From Chitinophaga lutea (GTDB taxonomy: Bacteria > Bacteroidota > Bacteroidia > Chitinophagales > Chitinophagaceae), in the NCBI RefSeq assembly GCF_003813775.1, contig NZ_RPDH01000002.1, positions 434,001-498,000 on the forward strand: a stretch of 64,000 nucleotides of DNA. The letters are read 5' to 3'. The number at the start of each line of letters is the position of its first letter. Positions within the stretch are counted from its first letter, which is position 1. This document shows positions 8,419 through 17,824 of this stretch, piece after piece. A program made the translations under genes and the position numbers. The notes beneath the pieces were generated by a model that made no database searches, was not told the origin of the DNA, and saw nothing but the letters and a program-made list of their open reading frames with translations.

Positions 8419-8563
8419 GATAAAAGGGGAGGTACGGAAACCAGACACCCGGTAACCCCGCACTAAGACAGGATCACGGATGAATACGCAGAAAACGGCA
8501 GCCTGCCGGGCAGGGAGCTGTGGGTACCATCCGGGCCGCAGAGACGACAAACTTTAACAACAG
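8419..8563 (+). ncRNA. Candidate structured 5' leader RNA of the ABC exporter
   Basis: The DNA between the putative promoter and the ATG at 8564 is much more GC-rich than the sequence before it and is rich in short complementary segments: GGGG (8426) with ACCCC (about 8455), GGTAC near 8431 with GTACC near 8525, and a CCTGC/GCAGG hairpin around 8503-8515. It has no open frame. I do not recognise it as a known riboswitch class; a cobalamin-type core was considered and not found. It could be a regulatory leader or simply a GC-rich UTR. Confidence 0.35.
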
Positions 8564-10369
8564 ATGAAACACCTGGCAGCTTTAAACAAGTATTTCGTAA
8601 AATATAAATGGCGCTTTTTACTCGGCATGCTGTTCACCGCGATATCCATCGTGTTCAGCGTTTTCCAGCCGATACTCGTGCGCCAGATATTCGACCTGCT
8701 GGAGCAAAACCTGAAAAACTACCGGATGCTGAGCGATACGGATCTGAAAACGGTTTTCAGGAGCGGTTTCACCAAAACGCTGGCTTTCTACGGCCTTTCC
8801 ATCCTCGGCCTGGCGCTGCTCAGCGGGTTCTTCATGTTCCTGCAGCGGCAAACCCTGATCGTGATGAGCCGCTACATCGAATACGACCTGAAAAACGAGA
8901 TCTTCCAGCAATACCAGCGCCTCGACCTTACGTTCTTCAAAATGAACCGTACCGGCGACATGATGAGCCGCATCACGGAAGACGTGTCGCGCGTGCGCAT
9001 GTACGTAGGCCCGGCGCTCATGTACGCCACCCGCACCGTCATCATGATGGTGATGATCATCTGGCTGATGTGGGAAGTGAATCCCAGGTTAACGCTGTAT
9101 ACCTTGTCGCCACTGCCTTTGCTGGCCCTCACCATTTATTTCGTGAACGCCGTTATCCATAAAAAGAGCGAGCGCATCCAGTCGCAACTCTCCAACATCA
9201 CATCGGTGGCGCAGGAAAACTATTCCGGCATCCGGGTGATCAAATCATATGTGCAGGAAGCGCCGAGCGCGGTGCATTTCGAGCGGGCCAGCGAAGACTA
9301 CAAGAAGAGCTCCATCAGCCTGGCCAAAACCGACGCGCTGTACCAGCCCGCTATGGCGCTGATGATCGGCCTGAGCGTGATCCTGACCATTTTCATCGGG
9401 GGCATGCAGGTGATCGGCGGAAATATCACCATCGGCAACCTCGCGGAGTTCGTGCTGTATGTGAACATGCTCACGTTCCCGTTTTTCTCCATCGGCTGGG
9501 TGGCGTCGATGATACAACGTGCCGCGGCCTCACAGCAGCGCATCAACGAGTTCCTCGACGAAAAGCCCCGCATCAGCGACGCGCCGGACGCAAAGGCCAT
9601 CACCCTGAAAGGGGAGGTCCACTTCTCCAACGTTTCCTTCATTTACGAACATACCGGCATACAGGCGCTGCGCAATTTCGAGCTCACCATCAAACCCGGC
9701 CAGAAAGTGGCGATCATCGGGCGCACCGGTTCCGGCAAAACCACCCTGGCGCAACTGCTGATCAGGATGTACGACCCGCAGCAGGGGCGGATCCTGATCG
9801 ACGGTACCGATATCCGCGATATGAAATTATCGAGCCTCCGCAACCAGATCAGTTATGTGCCGCAGGACGTGTTCCTCTTTTCAGATACCATCAGCAACAA
9901 CATCCGTTTCGGCGAGCCGGCGGCCGACGAAGCGGCCGTACACCAGGCAGCCCGGCAGGCCTCCGTGGAAAAGGACATCCTGCAGTTCCCGGAAGGATTC
10001 AGCACCATGGTGGGAGAGCGCGGCGTTACCCTCAGCGGGGGGCAGAAACAGCGTGTATCCATCGCCCGCGCGCTTATCCGCAATCCGAACATCATGGTGT
10101 TCGACGATTGTTTATCGGCCGTAGACGCCCGCACGGAGAAAGAAATCATCGGCAACCTGTACGCCTACCTGGAACATAAAACAGCCATTATCATCACCCA
10201 CAGGATCTTCTCGCTCTTCGCATTCGACAAGATCATCGTGCTCGACGAAGGGGGTATGGCGGAAAGCGGTACACATGAAGAATTATTATCACAAAACGGC
10301 TACTATGCAGAGCTGTACGCGCGTCAGCAAACAGGGGAAGAAGAAAGCGTAAACGGGTCGTTTTCATGA
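8564..10369 (+). CDS. ABC transporter, fused permease and ATPase (MsbA-like exporter)
   Basis: A 601-residue half-transporter: an N-terminal six-helix exporter domain (about residues 15-325) and a C-terminal nucleotide-binding domain. Walker A is GRTGSGKTT, the Q-loop lies in SYVPQDVFLF, the signature is TLSGGQKQR, Walker B is IMVFDDCLSAVD and the switch His is in IIITHR. It would act as a homodimer (or with an unlinked partner) exporting lipids, glycolipids, peptides or drugs; substrate not determinable. It is monocistronic, preceded by an unusually long leader. Confidence 0.92.
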   Translation: MKHLAALNKYFVKYKWRFLLGMLFTAISIVFSVFQPILVRQIFDLLEQNLKNYRMLSDTDLKTVFRSGFTKTLAFYGLSILGLALLSGFFMFLQRQTLIVMSRYIEYDLKNEIFQQYQRLDLTFFKMNRTGDMMSRITEDVSRVRMYVGPALMYATRTVIMMVMIIWLMWEVNPRLTLYTLSPLPLLALTIYFVNAVIHKKSERIQSQLSNITSVAQENYSGIRVIKSYVQEAPSAVHFERASEDYKKSSISLAKTDALYQPAMALMIGLSVILTIFIGGMQVIGGNITIGNLAEFVLYVNMLTFPFFSIGWVASMIQRAAASQQRINEFLDEKPRISDAPDAKAITLKGEVHFSNVSFIYEHTGIQALRNFELTIKPGQKVAIIGRTGSGKTTLAQLLIRMYDPQQGRILIDGTDIRDMKLSSLRNQISYVPQDVFLFSDTISNNIRFGEPAADEAAVHQAARQASVEKDILQFPEGFSTMVGERGVTLSGGQKQRVSIARALIRNPNIMVFDDCLSAVDARTEKEIIGNLYAYLEHKTAIIITHRIFSLFAFDKIIVLDEGGMAESGTHEELLSQNGYYAELYARQQTGEEESVNGSFS

Positions 10370-10437
10370 GGTTGTAATTCGCTTCCATCAACGTTTCCGC
10401 GAAATATAAGATGATTTTTCAAAATCATTTAAAATTA

Positions 10438-10475
10438 TTTTGATATTTGTAAAACAATAGTATATTTGTTGATTA
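10438..10475 (+). promoter_or_regulatory. Promoter of the PUR-like gene
   Basis: TATATTTG at 10461 matches the -7 consensus exactly and TTTG at 10439 matches the -33 element, with an 18-bp gap. Transcription would start near 10474, about 50 bp before the GTG start. The region is strongly AT-rich. Confidence 0.65.
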
Positions 10476-10524
10476 TTGATCATTCAAACAGGATTTGATT
10501 CGTTAACACTTAAATCTATCAACT

Positions 10525-10956
10525 GTGGCGTACGAAAACAACAATCAACAGGAAAGAAACAACGACAGCATCTTTTCCAAGCGATTGAAAGCGGGCAAAA
10601 GAAGAACTTATTTCTTTGATGTAAAAACTACCCGGGGGAACGATTACTTTTTGACTATCACCGAAAGTAAAAAACGTTTCAACGATAACGGTTACGACAG
10701 GCACAAAGTATTCCTGTACAAAGAAGACTTTAACAAGTTTCTGAATGCTTTGACCGAAACCATCAATTATGTTAAAACGGAATTGATGCCCGATTTCGAT
10801 TTTGATGCTTACAACCACGACTACTCCGAGAGCCGTGAAGATGAGCAGGATGGCGAAAGCATCGGCGTTGAAGCATCTGCTCCCCGCGTGCAGGTGGCTG
10901 CTGAAGCCGAAGCCGAGGCACCCGCTCCCTCCGGTGAGGATGTAGACAAATGGTAG
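10525..10956 (+). CDS. PUR-alpha-like nucleic-acid-binding protein (DUF3276)
   Basis: A 143-residue protein starting at GTG 10525. The core (about residues 15-95: FSKRLKAGKRRTYFFDVK, NDYFLTITESKKRF, KVFLYKEDFNKF) is a single PUR repeat as seen in Bacteroidota DUF3276 proteins and in Borrelia BpuR, which bind single-stranded DNA and RNA. The last 45 residues are acidic and Ala/Glu/Pro rich, likely disordered. It probably folds as a dimer and acts as a general RNA or DNA chaperone. Own promoter and terminator, suggesting high expression. Confidence 0.88.
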   Translation: MAYENNNQQERNNDSIFSKRLKAGKRRTYFFDVKTTRGNDYFLTITESKKRFNDNGYDRHKVFLYKEDFNKFLNALTETINYVKTELMPDFDFDAYNHDYSESREDEQDGESIGVEASAPRVQVAAEAEAEAPAPSGEDVDKW

Positions 10957-10985
10957 TTCTTCTTCCCTGACAACAATAAGATTTT

Positions 10986-11017
10986 AACCTCCGGCAGTCA
11001 CACCGGAGGTTTTTTTA
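10986..11017 (+). terminator. Terminator of the PUR-like gene
   Basis: A perfect 9-bp stem AACCTCCGG / CCGGAGGTT with an 8-nt loop and a run of T. It also faces the convergent TlpA-like gene, whose stop is at 11036. Confidence 0.85.
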
Positions 11018-11035
11018 TTGCCTGTATGTTTGTGC

Positions 11036-12202
11036 TCAGTGCAGGTGTTGCTTCACCTTTTCCTTCAGGCGCCCTTCCCTGTAACCTATCCAGTGATCGA
11101 TTACCGTTCCGTTTGGTGAGATCATCACATAATGCGGAATGCCGTTCACACCATACCTTGCTGCGAGTCCGGCCAATCCCCAGTCGTCGTTCAGGTTCAC
11201 CCAGGTGATCTTTTCCTTTTCGGAATACTTTTTCCAAACGCTTCTTTTGATATCGATATTAAGGCTGATCACCGTGAGTGTTGACCGCAGGCTGTCGGCG
11301 ATCGTCTTCAGTTCGGGCATGGCTTCGAGGCAGGGGCCACAGCCCACGCTCCAGAAATCGAGCAGCAGGTATTTGCCTTTGTAGTCCGCAAGTTTATGTT
11401 GTTTCCCGGCGAGGTCCACCATGGCCGTATCGGCCATCGGCTCCCCGTTTTTCACGACCTTCGGTGGAAAGAGGTATGCCGCAATTTCCCTGCCTTCGCG
11501 GCTTTTGCGCTGTTTTTCAGGCAGGCTGTTGTACAAGGCCACGGTGGCCCCACGGGTTGTGTTGGCTTCGTTGTATTTGGTATCCATCGCGTACCGCTTC
11601 AGTTTTTCGAACCACAAATCCGTTACCGGCAATTGCCGCATGATGGCCAGCTCTGTTTCCGAGATGCGGGTAAAAGCCTTATCCGCTGCAGCATTCAGCG
11701 AATCCCTCGCAGCATTCAGCGCCTGCTTTTCATCGCCTTTCGCCATGGCGCGTTTTTTATTCAGCTGCCGCTGCGCGATCAGCAATTGTTGCCACCGGTC
11801 CCAGTTGTGTGCGTTCGGTTTGATGAAACGGCCGGCTTCCTGCTGTTCCGGCAAGGCGCTGTTCACTTCCCAGGTGCGGATAAGATACCCGTTGGCATCA
11901 ACGTTGATTTTTGCGCCGGGTTTGGCCCAGACGTCGAGCCAGAGCGAGGGGAAATTTTCTCCCAGCCCGCGGAGCGCGTACAGCCCCGTTTCCGGCCCGA
12001 TGCTGTCGGTCAGCCGGAACGTACCGTTGCGGATGGTGTCCTGTGTCCGGGGGATGAGCAGGGTGCCATCGTTCAGGTATAACCCTACCACTTCGCCGTC
12101 AGGGATATCTTTCACGCGCCCGGTAACGGTAAACGTGTGTTGTGCATGAACGGCTACGGCCAGCAGCATTGCGGTCAGCGTAAGGATGGATCTGGAGAAC
12201 AT
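11036..12202 (-). CDS. TlpA-like thioredoxin-fold protein with long N-terminal domain
   Basis: A 388-residue exported protein. Signal peptide of about 20 residues ending AVHA-QHTF; then a beta-rich domain resembling DUF4369 (TVTGRVKDIPDGEVVGLYL), a helical linker rich in Lys, Ala and Arg, and a C-terminal thioredoxin domain (from about residue 255) with the redox motif CGPC inside DFWSVGCGPCLEAMPEL and the cis-Pro in NGIPHYV. Periplasmic disulfide reduction is the family role; the N-terminal domain probably contacts the outer membrane or a substrate. It lies downstream of pgi but behind a terminator, so it is likely separate. Confidence 0.85.
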   Translation of the reverse strand: MFSRSILTLTAMLLAVAVHAQHTFTVTGRVKDIPDGEVVGLYLNDGTLLIPRTQDTIRNGTFRLTDSIGPETGLYALRGLGENFPSLWLDVWAKPGAKINVDANGYLIRTWEVNSALPEQQEAGRFIKPNAHNWDRWQQLLIAQRQLNKKRAMAKGDEKQALNAARDSLNAAADKAFTRISETELAIMRQLPVTDLWFEKLKRYAMDTKYNEANTTRGATVALYNSLPEKQRKSREGREIAAYLFPPKVVKNGEPMADTAMVDLAGKQHKLADYKGKYLLLDFWSVGCGPCLEAMPELKTIADSLRSTLTVISLNIDIKRSVWKKYSEKEKITWVNLNDDWGLAGLAARYGVNGIPHYVMISPNGTVIDHWIGYREGRLKEKVKQHLH

Positions 12203-12296
12203 AGGCGGTGTTTTGGGTGGGGGAATGTTCGTTTTACCGAATATACGACGGTTGTTTCATAACCGCTCCTCGATAAGATGTTTACCGCCGCGTCCC

Positions 12297-12333
12297 ATAA
12301 TAAAAGGGAACGGCATACTGCGCCGTTCCCTTT
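12297..12333 (-). terminator. Terminator of pgi
   Basis: A perfect 12-bp inverted repeat (AAAGGGAACGGC, 12303-12314; complement 12322-12333) with a 7-nt loop, followed on the minus strand by a T-rich tail, 23 bp after the pgi stop. Confidence 0.8.
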
Positions 12334-12355
12334 CATATCTCCTGCGTGCGGACTG

Positions 12356-13984
12356 TTATTTCCGCAGCTGTTTGTAAGCGTTAATGAGGCCGTTGGTGGA
12401 AGCATCGTGCGAGCTTACGGGCGTTTCGTCCGTCAGTTCCGGCAGGATGCGGTTGGCCAGTTGTTTACCCAGTTCCACGCCCCACTGGTCGAAGCTGTAA
12501 ATGTTCCAGATCACGCCCTGTACGAAGATCTTGTGCTCGTACAGCGCGATGAGCGCGCCGAGGCTGCGCGGCGTTACCTGTTTCAGCAAAAAGGAGTTGG
12601 TGGGCCTGTTGCCGGTAAACACCTTGAACGGCACGAGGTCTTCCGCCGCACCTTCTGCGCGTACTTCATCCGCCGTTTTACCGTTCATGAGCGCTTCCGT
12701 TTGCGCGAAAAAGTTAGAGAGCAGTTTGGGATGATGGTCGCCGATCGGGTTGTGGCTGATCGCCGGTGCGATGAAATCACAGGGAATCATTTTGGTGCCC
12801 TGGTGGATCAGCTGGTAAAACGCATGCTGCCCGTTGGTGCCCGGTTCTCCCCATACGATGGGGCCCGTCTGGTAATCCACCGGCTGGCCGGTTCTGTCGG
12901 TATACTTGCCGTTGCTTTCCATATTCCCCTGCTGGAAGTACGCCGCAAAGCGGTGCATGTACTGGTCGTAGGGCAGGATGGCTTCGGAATCGGCATCGAA
13001 GAAGTTACCGTACCAGAGGCCGATGAGCGCCATGATCACGGGGATGTTCCGTTCAAAGGGCGTGTCTTTGAAATGCAGGTCCGTCGCATGCGCGCCTGCG
13101 AGCAGGGCGGCAAAGTTGGGATAGCCGATGGTGAGGGCGATAGACAGGCCGATGGCGGACCAGAGCGAATAGCGGCCACCCACCCAGTCCCAGAAAGCGA
13201 ACATGTTCTTCGGATCGATACCGAAGGCGGTCACTGCTTTTTCGTTGGTGGAGAGCGCGGCGAAGTGCAGCGCGATATCTTTTTCCTTCCCGCCGTTTTC
13301 GAGGAACCAGCTGCGCGCCGTATGGGCGTTGGTCATGGTTTCCTGGGTGGTGAAGGTTTTGGAGGCGATGAGAAACAGCGTTTCGTCCGCCGTCACTTTT
13401 TTCAGCGTTTCGGCGATATGCGTACCGTCTACGTTCGATACGAAATACGTCTGGATGCCTTCCACCCAGTAGGGGCGGAGCGCTTCGGTCACCATGACGG
13501 GGCCCAGGTCGGAGCCGCCGATGCCGATGTTGACGATATAACGGATACGCTTACCCGAAAATCCTTTCCAGCTGCCGTTATGTACGCGGGTGCAGCAGTC
13601 CTCCATCTGGCGGAGCACGGCATTCACTTCCGGCATCACGTCTTTTCCGTCGAGCAGTACGGGGTGATTGGAGGTATTGCGGAGGGCGGTGTGCAGCACG
13701 GCCCTGTTTTCTGTGGCATTGATCTTATCGGCGCCGAACATGGCTTTCACGGCATCGGCGAGGCCGCATTCCTGGGCGAGGTTCTGCAGCAGCTGGAGGG
13801 TTTCCGCCGTGATGATGTTCTTGGAATAATCGAAGAGGATGTTTTCGAACTGCAGGGAAAAAGCCGCGAAACGTTTCGGGTCTGCCGCGAAGAGGGCGCG
13901 CAGGTGCGTCTTTTTCATCTCGGCCGCGTGGGCCTGTAACTGTTGCCAGGCTTTGGTAGCAGTTGGATGTACTGTAGGGAGCAT
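12356..13984 (-). CDS. pgi: Glucose-6-phosphate isomerase
   Basis: A 542-residue enzyme converting glucose-6-phosphate to fructose-6-phosphate in glycolysis and gluconeogenesis. Diagnostic segments: [42 protein letters not shown] and the C-terminal active-site region [19 protein letters not shown] (here [15 protein letters not shown]), which carries the catalytic base region. Length is normal for the long bacterial/eukaryotic form. Monocistronic, ending in a strong terminator. Confidence 0.97.
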   Translation of the reverse strand: MLPTVHPTATKAWQQLQAHAAEMKKTHLRALFAADPKRFAAFSLQFENILFDYSKNIITAETLQLLQNLAQECGLADAVKAMFGADKINATENRAVLHTALRNTSNHPVLLDGKDVMPEVNAVLRQMEDCCTRVHNGSWKGFSGKRIRYIVNIGIGGSDLGPVMVTEALRPYWVEGIQTYFVSNVDGTHIAETLKKVTADETLFLIASKTFTTQETMTNAHTARSWFLENGGKEKDIALHFAALSTNEKAVTAFGIDPKNMFAFWDWVGGRYSLWSAIGLSIALTIGYPNFAALLAGAHATDLHFKDTPFERNIPVIMALIGLWYGNFFDADSEAILPYDQYMHRFAAYFQQGNMESNGKYTDRTGQPVDYQTGPIVWGEPGTNGQHAFYQLIHQGTKMIPCDFIAPAISHNPIGDHHPKLLSNFFAQTEALMNGKTADEVRAEGAAEDLVPFKVFTGNRPTNSFLLKQVTPRSLGALIALYEHKIFVQGVIWNIYSFDQWGVELGKQLANRILPELTDETPVSSHDASTNGLINAYKQLRK

Positions 13985-14037
13985 ACGATCTGATTAAATA
14001 TAAAAGATGGGTAAAAATACACAGTAATGCGGGATAA

Positions 14038-14868
14038 TCAACCCGGCTGCCCGCGTTTGCGAAGTATTTGCAGGATAAGCGCCAGGGCCAGCAGGGCAAT
14101 GACGACGGTAGCGGCGGCGATGATGGGCGCCGATTCGCGGCCGCCTTCGGCTTCCCTTTTCAGCACGATGCCGTAAAAGGCCCATACGTTGACGAGCCCG
14201 AAATAAATATTGTTGTAACGAAGGATCATGAAGAGCGCCACCAGCAGCCCGATCATCATCATGGCCAGCGTCCATGCCACCGGGGGGATGCCATTGAAGC
14301 CCAGGGCCACCGTCCATGCGGTGAGGTTGGCCAGCGTGGCGATGCTGATCCACCCGAAATACAACCCGAAGGGCAGGTGAATGAACAGTTTTTCCTTGCG
14401 GCCCGCGCCGGGATGCGCGATCTGGAAATTGCGGTGGATGGCGGCCAGTGAATAGAGGATGATCAACATGAAAAACAGCGAGAGCGTGATGGCCCGGTAA
14501 TGCCAGGCGAACAGCCAGCAGGCGTTGCCGAGGCAATTGAGCAGGAACCAGCCTTTCATGCGTACCTGGAATGCGTCTAGCTCCGCTTCGTGCCCCTTTG
14601 AAAAGGCCAGCCATAGCTGGTATCCGGCAAAACCGAGGAGGGCCAGGTAAATAACGCTCCAGATAGAAAAAGTAATGCCGGCGGGGGTGAACAGGTTGGG
14701 GTATTGTGCAGAAATTTCCCCGGTTGTGGCGCCGTTGAGCGTACCGATGTTGGCCATTACGTTAACGCCGATGGCCACGATCAGCGCGATGAGATTGAAG
14801 GATGACTGCTGCCGGTAATGGGGTATCGTTCTTCTGGGTGCCATAGCCGAGCTTTGTTTGCATTTCAT
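14038..14868 (-). CDS. TspO-related tryptophan-rich membrane protein
   Basis: About 277 residues with around eight hydrophobic helices. The segment FTPAGITFSIWSVIYLAL matches the tryptophan-rich PAG-TFSIW signature near the first loop of TspO/MBR-related proteins; other conserved-looking Trp residues follow (NACWLFAWHY, GWISIATLANLTAW). It is longer than classical TspO (about 160 residues) and belongs to the extended subgroup found in Bacteroidota. Function unknown; TspO binds tetrapyrroles. The frame is open from a TTG at 14886; ATG 14868 or 14844 are both possible starts. Confidence 0.75.
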   Translation of the reverse strand: MKCKQSSAMAPRRTIPHYRQQSSFNLIALIVAIGVNVMANIGTLNGATTGEISAQYPNLFTPAGITFSIWSVIYLALLGFAGYQLWLAFSKGHEAELDAFQVRMKGWFLLNCLGNACWLFAWHYRAITLSLFFMLIILYSLAAIHRNFQIAHPGAGRKEKLFIHLPFGLYFGWISIATLANLTAWTVALGFNGIPPVAWTLAMMMIGLLVALFMILRYNNIYFGLVNVWAFYGIVLKREAEGGRESAPIIAAATVVIALLALALILQILRKRGQPG

Positions 14869-14969
14869 TAACAAAAATCTGTCCAAATTGGTTGCGCACC
14901 GGAACCTATCACTTCAAAACGAACCGGTTACCGGATATAAACACGTTTCATAATTCGTTAATAATGGTT

Positions 14970-14977
14970 TATCTTTG
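14970..14977 (+). promoter_or_regulatory. -7 box of prfB, almost touching the start codon
   Basis: TATCTTTG matches TAnnTTTG and ends only 7 bp before the prfB ATG at 14985, with a TTTC at 14946 as possible -33 element. A transcript from it would be leaderless or nearly so. Confidence 0.5.
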
Positions 14978-14984
14978 CGCACTT

Positions 14985-16080
14985 ATGACAATAGAACAAT
15001 TGAAGGATATGAGGGACCGTCTGTACGTCCTGGGAGGTTTTCTTTAACGTCCGGGACCGTATAGACAAGATCGAAAACGACCGGCAGATGACCCTTGCGC
15101 CCGGATTCTGGGACGACAATGAAAGGGCTACGGCCATCCTCAAAGAAATTAAGGTTAACAAATTCTGGGTAGACCTCTACGAGCAGGTACGTACGGCTAT
15201 TGAAGACAGTGCCGTGCTGCTGGAGTTTCAGAAAGAGGGCGAAGCCACGGAAGAAGAAGTGAACGCCGCCCATCAGCATGCGCTGAATGAGCTGGACGGA
15301 CTGGAATTCAAGAGCACGCTCAACGAGCCGGAAGACGAAATGCCGGCGGTGCTCACCATCAACTCCGGGGCCGGCGGCACCGAGAGCCAGGACTGGGCCG
15401 AGATGCTGCTGCGGATGTACCGCATGTACGGCGAGAAGCAGGGCTGGAAGGTGAGCGAGATCGACGTGCAGTACGGCGACGGCGCGGGCATCAAATCCGC
15501 TACGCTGGAGTTCGACGGCGAGTTCGCCTACGGGCTGCTCAAAGCCGAAAGCGGCGTGCACCGCCTCGTGCGTATTTCGCCTTTTGATTCCAATGCCCGC
15601 AGGCATACGTCGTTTGCTTCCGTGTTCGTGTACCCGCTCATCGACGATACCATCGAAGTGGCCGTAAACCCGGCCGACCTCGAATGGGAGTTTTACCGTT
15701 CCGGCGGTAAGGGCGGGCAGAACGTGAACAAGGTGGAAACCGCGGTGCGTTTGAAACACATTCCTTCCGGCATCATCATCGAATGCCAGCAGGCGCGTAC
15801 CCAGGGCGAGAACAGAACCAAAGCCCTCGCGATGCTGAAAAGCCGCCTCTACGAAGAGGAGCTGCGCAGGAGGGAAGAGCTCAAAAACGCCACCAACGCA
15901 AACAAACGCAAGATAGAATGGGGCTCCCAAATCCGTTCGTACGTATTCCATCCTTACAAGATGATTAAAGACCACCGCACCGAGTTCGAGGTGGGCAATA
16001 TTCAGCCTGTGATGGACGGGGAACTGGACGGCTTCATCAAGGCGTACCTGATGATGCAGAAAGAAGAAGAGAAAAGCTGA
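14985..16080 (+). CDS. prfB: Peptide chain release factor 2, expressed by programmed +1 frameshift
   Basis: The zero frame runs ATG 14985 to TAA 15045 (20 codons, ending VLGGFL-stop); the rest of the protein is in the +1 frame from AAC 15046 to 16080, giving about 364 residues, the usual RF2 length. Stop-codon recognition tripeptide SPF is near residues 198-200 and the peptidyl-tRNA hydrolysis motif GGQ near 243-245. RF2 reads UGA and UAA. The frame switch is the known RF2 autoregulatory device (slip site CTT T, upstream SD-like sequence), and the upstream peptide aligns with E. coli VLRGYL-stop. Annotating only the long frame from 15088 would lose 34 N-terminal residues. Confidence 0.95.
15032..15048 (+). 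other. Programmed +1 ribosomal frameshift site of prfB (with TAA stop)
   Basis: GGGAGGT (15032-15038) is a Shine-Dalgarno-like stimulator, 3 nt upstream of CTT (15042-15044), followed by the in-frame stop TAA (15045-15047) and C. Slippage from CTT to TTT puts AAC in the A site and continues the RF2 frame. The layout equals the classical site AGGGGG-TAT-CTT-TGA-C, except that the stop is TAA rather than TGA. Confidence 0.92.
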
Positions 16081-16134
16081 TCACCAACCGTCAGCCGCAA
16101 CCATATTGATCACGAAACAACAACAATCTAAGCT

Positions 16135-17766
16135 ATGCATAATGCTTATTTTGACTTTGCAGCACCAGGCAATGAACCGGTTATGAGCTTTGCTCCGGGT
16201 TCCCCGGAAAGAGCGGCGCTGAAAAAGCAGCTGGCCGCTTTCAAGAGCCAGGAAATGGACATCCCGATGTACATTGGCGGAAAGGAAGTGCGTACCGGCA
16301 ACACGGTCGACATCCGTCCCCCGCATGAAATCAAACACAAGCTGGGGCACTTCCACCAGGGAACGGCCAGCCATGTGACAGACGCCATCAACGCGGCCCT
16401 CAAGGCGCGCCAGCAATGGGCGGACACTCCCTGGGAGCACCGCGCAGGCATCTTCCTCAAAGCAGCAGAATTACTGGCCACCAAATACCGCGCGCATACC
16501 AATGCCGCCACCATGCTGGGCCAGAGCAAAAACGCGTACCAGGCCGAGATCGACAGCGCCTGCGAACTGATCGACTTCCTCCGTTTTAACGTGCATTACC
16601 TCACGGAAATTTACCGGCAGCAGCCGGTGAGCTCTCCCGGCGTGCACAACCGCCTGGAATACCGCCCCCTCGAAGGATTTGTGCTGGCCGTAACGCCGTT
16701 CAACTTCTCCGCGATCGGCGGCAACCTGCCCACCTCCGCCGCCATGTGCGGCAACGTGGTGGTATGGAAACCGGCCAACACGCAGGTATACCACGCCAGC
16801 TTCTTCATGAAGGTATTGATGGAAGCGGGCCTGCCAGACGGGGTGATCAACCTCGTGTATGCAGACGGCCCCACCATCGGCGACGTATGCTTCGCACACC
16901 CCGATTTCGCAGGCATCCACTTCACCGGTTCTACCGGCGTATTCCAGACCATGTGGAAAACCATCGGCAACAACATCGCAAAATACAAGACCTATCCGCG
17001 CATCGTGGGTGAAACCGGCGGTAAGGACTTTGTGATGGTGCACCAGTCGGCCGACGTGGACACCGTGGTAACAGCCCTCGCCCGCGGCGCCTTCGAGTTC
17101 CAGGGCCAGAAATGTTCCGCCGCGTCACGCGCTTACCTTCCCAGCAACATCGCAGACGAGATCAAATCCAAACTGGCAGCGACGCTGAAAACCATGAAAA
17201 TGGGCACCACCGAGGATTTCTCCAACTTCATCAACGCAGTGATCGACGAACGTTCTTTCGATAAGATCACCTCGTATATCGACAACGCGAAAAAAGCGGA
17301 CGGCGTGGAAATCATCGCCGGCGGCAATTACAGCAAAACGGAAGGTTACTTCATCGAGCCGACCGTGATCGCCACCAACGACCCGACCTATGTGACCATG
17401 TGCGAAGAAATCTTCGGGCCCGTGCTGACCGTTTATACGTATGATGCAGCGAAGTACGAAGAAACGCTGGAACTGGTGGACCGTACCAGCACTTATGCGC
17501 TGACGGGCTCCATCATCGCCCAGGACCGTTACGCCGTTGAGCTCGCCACCCGCAAACTGGTGAACGCAGCCGGCAACTTCTACATCAACGATAAGCCCAC
17601 CGGCGCCGTTGTAGGCCAGCAGCCGTTCGGCGGCGCGCGTGCCTCCGGCACCAACGACAAGGCAGGTTCGCAGCTGAACCTCTACCGCTGGCTGAGCGCC
17701 AGAACGGTGAAGGAAACGCTGGTGCCGCCTGCGGACTACCGTTACCCGTTCTTACAGGAAGCTTAA
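16135..17766 (+). CDS. pruA: L-glutamate gamma-semialdehyde dehydrogenase (P5C dehydrogenase)
   Basis: A 543-residue aldehyde dehydrogenase that oxidises glutamate semialdehyde, from proline breakdown, to glutamate with NAD. Motifs: substrate/cofactor segment VLAVTPFNFSAIGGNLP, NAD-binding HFTGSTGVFQTMW, catalytic Glu in GETGGKDFVMV, nucleophile Cys in FEFQGQKCSAASR, and C-terminal GGARASGTNDKAG. The sequence is the single-domain eukaryote-like type, not fused to proline dehydrogenase; putA/prodh is not in the window. Starts 54 bp after prfB, ends in a shared terminator. Confidence 0.95.
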   Translation: MHNAYFDFAAPGNEPVMSFAPGSPERAALKKQLAAFKSQEMDIPMYIGGKEVRTGNTVDIRPPHEIKHKLGHFHQGTASHVTDAINAALKARQQWADTPWEHRAGIFLKAAELLATKYRAHTNAATMLGQSKNAYQAEIDSACELIDFLRFNVHYLTEIYRQQPVSSPGVHNRLEYRPLEGFVLAVTPFNFSAIGGNLPTSAAMCGNVVVWKPANTQVYHASFFMKVLMEAGLPDGVINLVYADGPTIGDVCFAHPDFAGIHFTGSTGVFQTMWKTIGNNIAKYKTYPRIVGETGGKDFVMVHQSADVDTVVTALARGAFEFQGQKCSAASRAYLPSNIADEIKSKLAATLKTMKMGTTEDFSNFINAVIDERSFDKITSYIDNAKKADGVEIIAGGNYSKTEGYFIEPTVIATNDPTYVTMCEEIFGPVLTVYTYDAAKYEETLELVDRTSTYALTGSIIAQDRYAVELATRKLVNAAGNFYINDKPTGAVVGQQPFGGARASGTNDKAGSQLNLYRWLSARTVKETLVPPADYRYPFLQEA

Positions 17767-17777
17767 TGAACATAGAA

Positions 17778-17812
17778 AAAGCCGCCTCAGCAATGAGGCG
17801 GCTTTCTTTTTC
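17778..17812. terminator. Bidirectional terminator between pruA and the TlpA-like gene
   Basis: A perfect 12-bp stem AAAGCCGCCTCA / TGAGGCGGCTTT with a GCAA loop; A-run before and T-run after allow function on both strands. The same stem sequence recurs in the larger structure at 55203-55285. Confidence 0.88.
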
Positions 17813-17824
17813 TGACTACTTTCC

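Noticed and set aside
8419..8563. Cobalamin riboswitch in the exporter leader
   Set aside because: A short ACGGAAACC-like segment was tempting, but the conserved GCCACTG box and the core loops are missing, and the downstream gene is not a cobalamin gene.
12278..13939. Long plus-strand ORF opposite pgi
   Set aside because: Antisense shadow caused by GC-rich codons; no domain, while the minus strand encodes complete glucose-6-phosphate isomerase.
15088..16080. prfB starting at the ATG at 15088
   Set aside because: This misses the 34 N-terminal residues; the upstream zero-frame peptide plus the CTT-TAA-C slip site show that the real gene begins at 14985 with a +1 frameshift.
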